From: Candidatus Latescibacteria bacterium 4484_107
GTDB lineage: Bacteria; Latescibacterota; 4484-107
Direction of reading: 5' to 3'
Assembly: GCA_002059205.1 (NCBI GenBank)
Contig: MVCQ01000101.1
Span: 1 to 6,005, forward strand
DNA length: 6,005 nucleotides
Shown in pieces: positions 1 through 5,860 of this stretch (its first letter is position 1; the number at the start of each line of letters is the position of its first letter). A model generated the notes under the pieces. That model searched no databases and was not told where the DNA came from. It was given only the letters and a program-made list of their open reading frames with translations. The position numbers were made by a program, and so were the translations under genes.

Positions 1-75
1 ATGGCCAAGGCTTCGGGGGATGAGATCGTTCCATTCGAACAGGCGGTTGCTGAAATCGAGGGCGAACGGCGATGA
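1..75 (+). CDS. C-terminal end of a type II antitoxin (5' truncated by the window)
   Basis: The frame is open from base 1 to the TGA at 73-75 and encodes 24 residues ending in EIVPFEQAVAEIEGERR. This resembles the short acidic-amphipathic tail of Phd/YefM or RelB-type antitoxins, the part that wraps around the cognate toxin. The stop overlaps the start of the following RelE-family toxin (ATGA at 72-75), the usual translational coupling of antitoxin and toxin. The ATG at base 1 is probably an internal methionine, because 24 residues is too short for a full antitoxin of about 70-90 residues and the DNA-binding half is missing. The family is inferred mainly from position, so it cannot be fixed from this tail alone. 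Confidence 0.6.
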   Translation: MAKASGDEIVPFEQAVAEIEGERR

Positions 76-326
76 GTTATTCCCTCTATATGCTGCGGCG
101 AGCTCAGAAAGAGCTGGCTCAACTGCCCGCCAGTGTCTATGAGCGTGTGCGCGATGCCATTCGAGCACTTGCCCACGATCCCAGGCCTCCGAACTGCCGC
201 AAGTTGAGAGGACGCGAAGGGTGGCGTATTCGAGTAGGGGATTACCGTGTAATTTATGAGATAGACGTTGGACAGCAGGTTGTAACGGTTCTTCATATTG
301 GCCATCGGCGCGATGTGTACCGATGA
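72..326 (+). CDS. RelE/ParE-family toxin of a type II TA module
   Basis: This 84-residue protein has the compact RelE/ParE fold signature. An N-terminal helical part (residues 8-36, with LRRAQKELAQLP) leads into the basic strand CRKLRGREGWRIRVGDYRVIYEID (42-65) and the closing strand VVTVLHIGHRRDVYR (70-84). The pattern W-R-I-R-x-G-x-Y-R-V-I-Y followed by H-x-x-R-x-x-V-Y is typical of RelE-like mRNA interferases that cut mRNA on the ribosome. ParE-like gyrase toxins share the fold, so the exact target is not certain. The length is normal and no break is visible. The start ATG overlaps the antitoxin stop by 4 nt, and GAGGG at 58-62 is a plausible ribosome binding site. It is probably repressed and neutralised by the antitoxin encoded just upstream. 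Confidence 0.9.
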   Translation: MSYSLYMLRRAQKELAQLPASVYERVRDAIRALAHDPRPPNCRKLRGREGWRIRVGDYRVIYEIDVGQQVVTVLHIGHRRDVYR

Positions 327-380
327 ATGTTCCGAGCCTTCGGCTAACACAGGCTGCTACACTTTGACAACCCGCCCGGC

Positions 381-413
381 CTGGATGTCGGGGAATTTCT
401 GAAGCTACTGCAA
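381..413 (+). pseudogene. Decayed 3' end of a second hicA gene
   Basis: The frame reads GLDVGEFLKLLQ and aligns with the last residues of the intact hicA, RLNVEEFLELL-stop. About 23 of 33 bases match when 381-413 is aligned with 924-956. The stop codon TAA of the intact copy is CAA here, so the frame runs on into the flank. Weaker similarity may extend upstream to about 360, but nothing resembling the catalytic GSH region is present between the RelE toxin stop at 326 and this point. It is best read as the tail of a lost or truncated hicBA copy, left by a deletion or a recombination between tandem copies. It is not expected to make a functional toxin. Confidence 0.7.
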
Positions 414-479
414 GTCATAGCACCGGACACATCGGGCGATGCGGAAACACCTTCTCCGCCATCTAATCGGATTCGTCTG
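414..479 (+). repeat. Direct repeat copy 1: hicA 3' flank upstream of hicBA
   Basis: This copy matches 957-1023. Shared blocks include GTCATAGCA, CGGACACATC, GCGGAAACA and TCTCCGCCATCTAA, with one single-base gap. By hand about 48 of 53 bases agree over 414-466, against about 70% in the adjacent hicA tail. It contains the inverted repeat GCGGA (441-445) / TCCGC (455-459). Together with copy 2 it brackets the intact hicBA pair. Confidence 0.85.
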
Positions 480-528
480 AAGCCTATGAGAAGCGGCCGC
501 GTTTTATGTATCAGCGTAAGGAGAAAAA

Positions 529-732
529 ATGAGATTCCAGGCGGTACTTGAACCCAGTGAGGAAGGTGGATACACAGTCTATGTGCCTTCACTTCCCGGC
601 TGTATCAGCGAAGGGGACACGGTTGAGGAGGCTTTGACGAACATCCGGGAGGCTATAGAACTCTATCTGGAGCCTGTGGAGGATGATTGGCTCGTCGAGG
701 AGAGCGGGTTCGTGCGGGAGCTGGTATTGTGA
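529..732 (+). CDS. hicB: HicB-family antitoxin
   Basis: This 67-residue protein matches the small HicB (UPF0150) antitoxin core. MRFQAVLEPSEEGGYTVYVP (1-20) is followed by SLPGCISEGDTVEEALTNIREAIELYLE (21-48), the classic P-x-L-P-G-C-x-S-x-G-D-T-x-E-E-A partial RNase H-like fold. The acidic C-terminus (EPVEDDW) ends without an added ribbon-helix-helix or HTH domain, so it is the short form. A strong ribosome binding site AAGGAG (518-523) precedes the ATG. HicB binds HicA and blocks its RNase activity. The order here is hicB then hicA, and the hicB stop overlaps the hicA start. The lack of an obvious DNA-binding domain leaves open how the pair is autoregulated. Confidence 0.92.
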   Translation: MRFQAVLEPSEEGGYTVYVPSLPGCISEGDTVEEALTNIREAIELYLEPVEDDWLVEESGFVRELVL

Positions 733-956
733 GCAAAGTTCCGAGTTTGTCCTATATCAAGATCATCCGCGCCTTGCAGAGGGATGGTTGGACGGTCGTG
801 CGCCAGCGGGGTAGTCACATCAGATTGCACAAGCGGCTGAGGGATGAAGTGTTGAAGTTGACTGTTCCTGCGCACCACCCTGTGAAACGATCCACATTGT
901 CCCATATTTTGAAGCAGGCCCGCCTGAATGTCGAGGAGTTCTTGGAGTTGTTGTAA
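729..956 (+). CDS. hicA: HicA-family mRNA interferase toxin
   Basis: HicA toxins are small double-stranded-RNA-binding-fold RNases that cleave mRNA. With the GTG start at 729 the protein is 75 residues, a usual HicA length. The hallmark GWTVVRQRGSHIRL (20-33) contains the catalytic histidine H30 in the G-S-H motif. The later segment TVPAHHPVKRSTLSHILKQARLNVEEFLELL is the standard HicA C-terminal half. An in-frame extension into hicB exists but is less likely, because GTG at 729-731 overlaps the hicB TGA (730-732) and has GGGAG at 716-720 at a good distance. The gene appears intact. A diverged copy of its last residues and its 3' flank lies upstream of hicB, which points to duplication and loss of a hicBA unit. 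Confidence 0.92.
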   Translation: MSKVPSLSYIKIIRALQRDGWTVVRQRGSHIRLHKRLRDEVLKLTVPAHHPVKRSTLSHILKQARLNVEEFLELL

Positions 957-1023
957 GTCATAGCAGCGGACACATCTGGACGACGCGGAAACAACGTCTC
1001 CGCCATCTAAAAGGAAGTGTCTG
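957..1023 (+). repeat. Direct repeat copy 2: structured 3' flank of the intact hicA
   Basis: It begins immediately after the hicA stop and matches 414-479. It carries the same inverted repeat, GCGGA (985-989) / TCCGC (999-1003), and a short second hairpin with arms GGAAG and CTTCC (1013-1030) around a GTCTG-containing loop. In copy 1 the equivalent hairpin arms are GGATTC and GAAGCC, so the arms differ in sequence while pairing is largely kept. There is no T-run, so this is not a standard intrinsic terminator. Confidence 0.85.
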
Positions 1024-1042
1024 CGCTTCCCTGCCGTGTCCG
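967..1042 (+). other. Potential three-stem fold between hicA and the next antitoxin gene
   Basis: CGGACAC at 967-973 is complementary to GTGTCCG at 1036-1042. Inside this closing stem lie the two hairpins GCGGA/TCCGC and GGAAG/CTTCC. The result would be a three-way junction, either as RNA or as single-stranded DNA. Copy 1 of the repeat keeps the CGGACAC half but I see no matching GTGTCCG downstream of it. The fold is therefore complete only here and could be partly chance. Confidence 0.4.
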
Positions 1043-1081
1043 ATGCACTTAGCTGCAGCACCCGGGGAAAAGGATAAGGCC

Positions 1082-1327
1082 ATGCAAACAATGCTTACAG
1101 AGCAAAATGTCAAATTTATAACCGACAGCCGGGGTCGTAAAAAAGAAGTTATTCTCAGTTACCCCAAGTTTCGGGAGCTGCAAGATCTGCTGGACGAGAT
1201 CTTGCCGGACAGAGAATACGACCTGACCGATGCCATCATCGAGGGGGTTAAGGAGATCGGTTGCATCCAAAGGGAAAAATCGGTGGCTAAGATGCAGACC
1301 TTAGGGGAGTTCCTTGATGAGCTATGA
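1082..1327 (+). CDS. Phd/YefM-like antitoxin
   Basis: With the ATG at 1082 the protein is 81 residues. Its N-terminal part, NVKFITDSRGRKKEVILSYPKFRELQDLLDEI (9-40), has the F-I-T-D-x-x-G-x-x-x-x-V-I-L-x-x-x-x-F-x-x-L layout of Phd/YefM-type DNA-binding antitoxins. The C-terminal half is charged and probably holds the toxin-binding segment. GGATAAGG just upstream can serve as a ribosome binding site. A start at 1043 would add residues without family resemblance, and ATG at 1091 is a possible alternative. The stop lies inside the following toxin gene, an 11-nt overlap. In this family the antitoxin usually represses its own operon, but I saw no clear operator palindrome. The family is fairly clear, but no specific name can be given. 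Confidence 0.82.
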   Translation: MQTMLTEQNVKFITDSRGRKKEVILSYPKFRELQDLLDEILPDREYDLTDAIIEGVKEIGCIQREKSVAKMQTLGEFLDEL

Positions 1328-1667
1328 CGTGATCCCACTGGAGCGGTTCAAAAGGGATGTGAAGCAACTGTCTAAAAAATACAGGCACATTAAGGAGGAC
1401 TTGCAGGAGCTTGAGGCGCTGCTATCGGAAAATCCGACCGAAGGTGATGCCATCCCTGAGTTGAAGGGGTTTTTCTACAAAATTCGTCTGAGAAATACAG
1501 ACCTTCGCAAGGGGAAGCGGGCTGGCTATCGTGTGGTGTATTATCCTTCGGAGGAAAACGAAACGATTTTCTTAGTTACCCTGTACGTAAAGGGCGAGAA
1601 GGAGAACATTCGTCCTAAGGACATTTTGGCCATTATGAAGCAGGAGAAGATAGGCATTCAGACATAG
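1317..1667 (+). CDS. RelE/ParE-superfamily toxin
   Basis: This 116-residue protein has the RelE-like layout. It starts with SYDVIPLERFKRDVKQLSKKYRHIKEDLQEL (2-32, helical), continues with LKGFFYKIRLRNTDLRKGKRAGYRVVYY (49-76, basic strands) and ends with ETIFLVTLYVKGEKENIRPKDILAIMKQ (82-109). The G-x-x-x-G-Y-R-V-V-Y core and the later L-Y-x-K-x-x-x-x-N-I segment are typical of RelE-type endoribonuclease toxins of about 110-120 residues. The ATG at 1317 is preferred over the in-frame TTG at 1314, because AGGGGAG at 1303-1309 then sits 7 nt upstream. The gene overlaps its antitoxin by 11 nt, so the two are co-translated. It belongs to a different RelE subgroup from the shorter toxin at 72-326, so the two are not recent copies. 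Confidence 0.87.
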   Translation: MSYDVIPLERFKRDVKQLSKKYRHIKEDLQELEALLSENPTEGDAIPELKGFFYKIRLRNTDLRKGKRAGYRVVYYPSEENETIFLVTLYVKGEKENIRPKDILAIMKQEKIGIQT

Positions 1668-1758
1668 CCCGCATGGAATGGCAAGGGATAGAAGAGCACG
1701 GGGTTGTTTTGTGGCAGGCTTTCGTAGATTTGCAACGTCTAAAAAAAGGACCCACACT
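1668..1758 (+). promoter_or_regulatory. ileS leader with ribosome binding site
   Basis: This is the 91-nt gap between the last TA toxin and ileS. AAAAAAAGGA at 1741-1750 lies 8 nt before the ATG at 1759 and decides that start against the in-frame ATG at 1678. I see no convincing -35/-10 pair, T-box or terminator. A promoter for the housekeeping operon would be expected here or further upstream. Confidence 0.5.
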
Positions 1759-4700
1759 ATGTTTGAACCGGTTCCAAACGAACTGGATTTTCCCCAAATC
1801 GAGCGCCGCATCCTGAAGTTCTGGAAGGAGCGCGACTTTTTTGATAAGTTGCGCAAAAAAAACGCGGGACGCAAAAAATTCTCCTTTCTCGACGGCCCGA
1901 TTACGGCCAATAATCCTCAAGGCATGGGCGTTCATCACGCATGGGGGCGTACGTATAAGGACCTCTATCAGCGCTACAAGGCCATGACGGGCCACGATCT
2001 GCGCTACCAAAACGGATTCGATTGTCAGGGGCTGTGGGTCGAGGTGGAGGTGGAAAAGGAGTTGGGCTTCACGTCCAAAAAGGACATCGAGGCTTATGGG
2101 ATCGCTCCCTTTATCGAGAAGTGCAAGGAGCGCGTGCGCCGTTCCGCCCAGGCCGTAGTCGAGCAATCCATCCGCCTCGGTCAGTGGATGGACTGGGACC
2201 ACTCCTACTGGACGATGTCCGATGAAAACAACTATACCATCTGGATGTTTCTCCGCAAGTGCCACGACAAAGGCTGGATCTACAAAGGGCACGATGTGAT
2301 GCCTTGGTGCGCCCGATGCGGCACGGCCATCTCCGAGCATGAGATCGCCACGGAGGGCTATAAAGAACTCACGCACCGCAGCGTGTTCCTCACCTTCCCG
2401 CTGACCGGCCGGGAGGATGAATCCCTGCTCATCTGGACGACGACGCCGTGGACGCTCACCTCCAACGTGGCCGCGGCCGTACATCCCGAATTGATGTACG
2501 TGAAGGTTCGGCAGGACAATCGGATTCTCTATCTTTCCAAAGGCGCGCTATCCGTGCTCGAACCCGGGTACGAAGTGCTCGAAGAGATCAAGGGCGCGGC
2601 GATGGTGGGCTGGCGGTATCAGGGCCCCTTCGATGATCTCGATGCGCAGCGTGGCGTGGAACATCCGGTGATTCCGTGGAAAGAGGTAAGCGAGGAGGAG
2701 GGCACGGGGATTGTGCACATTGCGCCCGGATGCGGCAAGGAGGATTTTGCGCTCAGTAAGGAATATAACCTCAGTGTGATCGCGCCTCTGAACGAGGCCG
2801 GGATTTACGTGGATGGATTCAACTGGCTCACCGGCCGGGAGGCCGCGGACGTTGCCGAAGACATCTTCGAGGATTTGGAGCGCAAGGGGGTGCTCTACAA
2901 GACCGAGGACTACACCCACCGCTATCCGGTGTGCTGGCGCTGCGACACGGAACTGGTCTTTCGCTTGGTGGACGAGTGGTTCATCTCGATGGACACGCTT
3001 CGCCACCAGATTATGGAGGTCGCAAAAAAGGTGACCTGGATGCCCGCCTTCGGGCTGGCCCGCGAATTGGACTGGCTCAGGAATATGCACGACTGGTGCA
3101 TTTCCAAGAAACGGTATTGGGGCCTCGCGCTGCCCATCTACGAATGCGCGTGCGGATATTTTGAGGTCATCGGCAGCGAGGACGAGTTAAAGGAGCGGGC
3201 CGTCGAGGGTTGGAAGGAATTTGAGGGGCAACCGCCTCATCGTCCGTGGATTGACGCGGTGAAGATCGAATGCCCCCGGTGCGGCGCAAAAATCTCCCGC
3301 ATCCCGGACGTGGGCAATCCGTGGCTGGATGCGGGGATTGTTCCATATTCTACGCTGAATTACCGTCATGATCGGGCGTATTGGAAGGAGTGGTTTCCCG
3401 CCGAGTTCATCACCGAATGTTTCCCCGGCCAATTCCGAAATTGGTTCTATGCCCTGTTGGCGATGAGCACGGTAATGGAGAACCGGACGCCTTTCCTGCG
3501 CATCCTGGGACACGCGCTGGTGCATGATGAGCACGGCGAGGAGATGCACAAGAGCAAGGGCAACGCGATCTGGTTCGACGAAGCCGCGGATCGTATGGGC
3601 GCGGACGTGATGCGCTGGATGTTTGCCGGGAGCAATCCCGTGGGCAACATCCATTTTGGATTCGGCCCGGCGGAGCAGGTCAAACGGAAACTCTTGACCC
3701 TGTGGCATTCCTACAGTTTTTTCGTCACTTATGCGCGTCTCGATGGCTTCGATCCCACGAGCGACGCCCCACCTGTCGAGGGCCGGTCGGTGCTGGACCG
3801 GTGGCTTACGGCCAAGGTGAATGCCTTAGTCCGGGACGCCCGCAACGAGTTGGAGCGCTACAACGCGATGGCGGTAGTCAAGGTGGTGGAGGCGTTTCTG
3901 GAGGATTTGTCCAATTGGTACATCCGAAGGAGCCGTCGGCGTTTCTGGAAAAGCGAGAGCGATTCCGATAAAGCAGCGGCCTACTCCACGCTGTACGAGA
4001 CGTTGGTGACCTTGGTCCGGGTCATCGCTCCGATCATGCCTTTTTTCTCGGAGGAGATCTACCAGAACCTGACCGCCTGCGATCCCTCCACCCCGGAAAG
4101 CGTACACCTCTGCGACTATCCTGAGGCGGACGAAACGCTTCTGGACGAGGCGCTTATGGAGGATATGGCATTGGTGATGCGGATCGTAAGCCTCGGACGG
4201 GCCGCCCGCAAAAACGCCGGACTCAAGGTGCGCCAGCCACTCTCCGAGATCCGCCTGGTCCCGAAAGCGTCCGAGGAGCCGGCGCGCATCGAACGGCTGA
4301 AAGAGCAAATCACGGAGGAACTCAACGTCAAGGAAGTTGTCTGGGTCGAGGATCCCACTGATTTCGTGGATTACGTGATTCGGCCTAACTTCCGGCTGCT
4401 CGGTGCCAAGTATGGCCGGGACCTCCCTGCCATCCGAACCGCGCTTGAGGCGCTCGATCCGGAGGACGCGGCCGAGCGCGTCGAAGGAGGATCACAGATC
4501 ATGCTGAGCCTGAACGGGCGGGAGATTGCGCTGCTTCCGGAGGAGGTCGTCGTGGAGACGAAGCCGAAGGAGGGGCTCAGCGTGACGGAAGAGGACGGTT
4601 ACGTGGCGGCGTTGAATACCGAGTTGACCGAAGTCTTGGAGGACGAAGGTTTTGCGCGGGAACTCGTGCACCGGATCCAGAATATGCGCAAAGAGGCCGG

Positions 4701-4908
4701 CTTCGAGGTCTCGGACCGGATCGCGCTTTCCTATCGCACCACACCCCGGTTGGAGCAGGCCATCTCGGCGTTCCGGGACTTTATCCAGGCCGAAACGCTT
4801 TGCCTGAAGTTCGAAACCGCAGACGACGGCGATTTCACCGTTTCCGAGAAAATTAATGGCCAGGAAGCATGGATTGCCATATCGAAAGTAGTGAGTAATG
4901 AAAAATGA
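1759..4908 (+). CDS. ileS: Isoleucyl-tRNA synthetase, IleRS2 type with GXHH signature
   Basis: This cytoplasmic class I synthetase charges tRNA-Ile. It has 1049 residues, the length of the eukaryote/archaea-like IleRS2 group. The usual HxGH site is GVHH (57-60), inside NNPQGMGVHHAWGRTYKDLY. The editing domain has WTTTPWTLTSN (226-236) and GTGIVHIAPGCGKEDF (315-330), with the expected catalytic D329. Cysteine pairs lie at 184/187, 392/395, 463/465 and 505/508, probably for zinc. The KMSKS loop reads EMHKS (595-599), keeping the second lysine. DLSNWYIRRSRRRFW (716-730) begins the anticodon-binding helices, KVRQPL (823-828) follows, and a DUF5915-like C-terminal region completes the protein. The start was chosen by its ribosome binding site; an upstream in-frame ATG would add 27 unconserved, basic residues. 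The last residues (VVSNEK) and the stop fall inside a heptad-repeat element. A distant second ileS or a specific resistance role cannot be judged from this window. Confidence 0.97.
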   Translation: MFEPVPNELDFPQIERRILKFWKERDFFDKLRKKNAGRKKFSFLDGPITANNPQGMGVHHAWGRTYKDLYQRYKAMTGHDLRYQNGFDCQGLWVEVEVEKELGFTSKKDIEAYGIAPFIEKCKERVRRSAQAVVEQSIRLGQWMDWDHSYWTMSDENNYTIWMFLRKCHDKGWIYKGHDVMPWCARCGTAISEHEIATEGYKELTHRSVFLTFPLTGREDESLLIWTTTPWTLTSNVAAAVHPELMYVKVRQDNRILYLSKGALSVLEPGYEVLEEIKGAAMVGWRYQGPFDDLDAQRGVEHPVIPWKEVSEEEGTGIVHIAPGCGKEDFALSKEYNLSVIAPLNEAGIYVDGFNWLTGREAADVAEDIFEDLERKGVLYKTEDYTHRYPVCWRCDTELVFRLVDEWFISMDTLRHQIMEVAKKVTWMPAFGLARELDWLRNMHDWCISKKRYWGLALPIYECACGYFEVIGSEDELKERAVEGWKEFEGQPPHRPWIDAVKIECPRCGAKISRIPDVGNPWLDAGIVPYSTLNYRHDRAYWKEWFPAEFITECFPGQFRNWFYALLAMSTVMENRTPFLRILGHALVHDEHGEEMHKSKGNAIWFDEAADRMGADVMRWMFAGSNPVGNIHFGFGPAEQVKRKLLTLWHSYSFFVTYARLDGFDPTSDAPPVEGRSVLDRWLTAKVNALVRDARNELERYNAMAVVKVVEAFLEDLSNWYIRRSRRRFWKSESDSDKAAAYSTLYETLVTLVRVIAPIMPFFSEEIYQNLTACDPSTPESVHLCDYPEADETLLDEALMEDMALVMRIVSLGRAARKNAGLKVRQPLSEIRLVPKASEEPARIERLKEQITEELNVKEVVWVEDPTDFVDYVIRPNFRLLGAKYGRDLPAIRTALEALDPEDAAERVEGGSQIMLSLNGREIALLPEEVVVETKPKEGLSVTEEDGYVAALNTELTEVLEDEGFARELVHRIQNMRKEAGFEVSDRIALSYRTTPRLEQAISAFRDFIQAETLCLKFETADDGDFTVSEKINGQEAWIAISKVVSNEK

Positions 4909-4978
4909 GCAATGCCCCCCCTTTTTCTCCTCTGAATGGGTGGTACGGCATTGTTCATTGCTCACTAAAAAAAGGGGG
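4889..4978 (+). repeat. Interleaved inverted-repeat element 1 (heptads plus C/T-G/A tract) at the ileS-traR junction
   Basis: The order is a-b-core-a'-b'. Arm a (4889-4916) is four heptads: TAGTGAG, TAATGAA, AAATGAG, CAATGCC. Arm a' (4947-4967), read on the other strand, is TAGTGAG, CAATGAA, CAATGCC, the same arm with exactly one heptad missing and one substitution. Tract b is CCCCCTTTTT (4917-4926) and b' is AAAAAGGGGG (4969-4978), a perfect 10-bp complement. A 20-nt core (4927-4946) separates b from a'. The ileS stop codon lies within arm a, and the G-run of b' sits 8 nt before the next ATG. Confidence 0.85.
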
Positions 4979-4986
4979 TTTGGTAG

Positions 4987-5373
4987 ATGAACCAGAAGGA
5001 TCTAAAATATTTCGAGGGATTGATTCAGGAAAAAATTCAAAAAATACGCAAGGACCTCGATCACTTTGGTGAAAATGTCATGAGCGGCACCAACACGGAA
5101 CTGGCCGGAGATCTGTCCGCGTATGCGACCCATCCATCCGACCAGAGCAGCGGCGCGGCGGAACGGGAGTATGCGTTTATGCTTGCTTCCAAAGAGGGCC
5201 GGTTTTTGCACCACCTGAACGAGGCGCTGGAGCGGATCAAGGATGGCACTTTTGGAACCTGCCGCATCTGCGGCAAAGACATCAGCAGGGCGAGACTGGA
5301 AGCCGTGCCGCATGCCACGATGTGTATCCAGTGCAAATCCGAAGAAGAACGGATACAACGTGAACGCCGTTAA
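4987..5373 (+). CDS. TraR/DksA-family C4 zinc-finger protein
   Basis: The protein has 128 residues. A charged N-terminal helical region (residues 4-30) is followed by LSAYATHPSDQSSGAAEREYAFMLASKEGRFLHHLNEALERIKDGTFGTC (43-92) and a C-terminal zinc finger. The finger cysteines are C92, C95, C113 and C116 (C-x2-C-x17-C-x2-C, with CRICGKDIS and CIQC). The layout matches TraR/DksA-family and YteA-like proteins, which enter the secondary channel of RNA polymerase. It lacks the exact acidic DksA tip, although D42 and D52 flank the turn, so a true ppGpp-dependent DksA role is uncertain. GGGGG of the preceding repeat (4974-4978) is the only ribosome-binding-like sequence before the ATG. The gene overlaps lspA by 14 nt, indicating one operon. 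Confidence 0.9.
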   Translation: MNQKDLKYFEGLIQEKIQKIRKDLDHFGENVMSGTNTELAGDLSAYATHPSDQSSGAAEREYAFMLASKEGRFLHHLNEALERIKDGTFGTCRICGKDISRARLEAVPHATMCIQCKSEEERIQRERR

Positions 5374-5860
5374 AACGTTCCTTAAAACAAACGCATGGGA
5401 GCTTGGCGTCCTCGCGGCGGCGATCATCCTGGATCAATGGTCCAAATGGATCGTTTCCGGGAGGATGGCATTGGGGACTTCCATAGAGGTGCTGGGCCGT
5501 TTTTTCCGGCTCACGTACATCCATAATCCCAATGCCGCCTTTGGCATCGCGCTCTTCGGAGGAGGCTTTCACCTGATCTTTTCCATCGTGGCGCTCGGCC
5601 TGCTCCTTTTTGTCCGGTATAAAACACCGCGGAGCCAGAGAGGCTCGAGGATCGCTTTGACACTGATTCTCGGCGGCGCCATAGGCAATCTTATAGATCG
5701 CCTCCGAATGGGCGAGGTGGTTGATTTTTTCGACTTCGCCATTGGCCGCTATCATTGGCCTGTGTTCAACGTAGCGGACATCGCCGTTACCGCGGGAGTA
5801 TTCTTACTCCTCTTTTCTTATATTCGGGACAGCGCTCAGCAGTCTGCTGACAAAGGATAA
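5360..5860 (+). CDS. lspA: Lipoprotein signal peptidase (signal peptidase II)
   Basis: LspA is an inner-membrane aspartyl protease that removes the signal peptide of prolipoproteins after lipidation of the lipobox cysteine. With the GTG start at 5360 the protein has 166 residues, the normal size. Four hydrophobic segments are visible at about 13-27, 69-86, 98-112 and 134-154. Family motifs are LDQWSKWIV (25-32), YIHNPNAAFGI (53-63), GGAIGNLIDR (105-114, catalytic D113), GEVVDFFDF (118-126) and VFNVADIAVTAGV (135-147, catalytic D140). The in-frame extension upstream lies inside the TraR-like gene and has no LspA similarity, which supports the GTG start. The ribosome binding site is weak, so translation is probably coupled to the upstream gene. 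Its stop codon lies in the first heptads of the next repeat element. Confidence 0.96.
   Translation: MNAVKTFLKTNAWELGVLAAAIILDQWSKWIVSGRMALGTSIEVLGRFFRLTYIHNPNAAFGIALFGGGFHLIFSIVALGLLLFVRYKTPRSQRGSRIALTLILGGAIGNLIDRLRMGEVVDFFDFAIGRYHWPVFNVADIAVTAGVFLLLFSYIRDSAQQSADKG

Noticed and set aside
327..380. Integron attC site between TA modules (CGGCTAACAC and a small AGCC/GGCT hairpin at 336-346)
   Set aside because: No matching GTTRRRY partner or attC-like paired core was found at the right distance. The TA cassette context alone is not enough.
493..500. GCGGCCGC palindrome before hicB
   Set aside because: A single 8-nt palindrome in a GC-rich context with no partner and no spacing to a promoter. 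It cannot be supported as an operator.
1666..1672. Third copy of the hicA flank repeat after the last toxin (CATAGC)
   Set aside because: Only six bases match and the conserved blocks CGGACAC and TCTCCGCC are absent.
1703..1729. Possible sigma70 promoter (TTGTTT and TAGATT) before ileS
   Set aside because: The spacing is only 15 nt and both boxes are weak, so it is not reported as a promoter.
1678..1758. 27-residue N-terminal extension of IleRS
   Set aside because: It has no ribosome binding site at the upstream ATG and is rich in R and K without family similarity. The ATG at 1759 has a good ribosome binding site and starts at the expected IleRS N-terminus.
1633..2484. Long open frame on the minus strand over the 5' part of ileS
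   Set aside because: It is antisense to clearly conserved ileS coding sequence and its product has no recognisable motif. It is a shadow of a GC-rich gene.
4938..4946. GGGTGGTAC resembling the T-box antiterminator motif of aminoacyl-tRNA synthetase leaders
   Set aside because: It lies after ileS and not before it, the sequence continues as GGC rather than CGC, and there is no Stem I or terminator. The preceding 200 nt are ileS coding sequence. A chance match in the repeat core is more likely.
4889..4978. Intrinsic terminator after ileS
   Set aside because: The inverted arms are AT-rich and are followed by an A-run on the plus strand, not a T-run. The downstream gene is close and co-directional.
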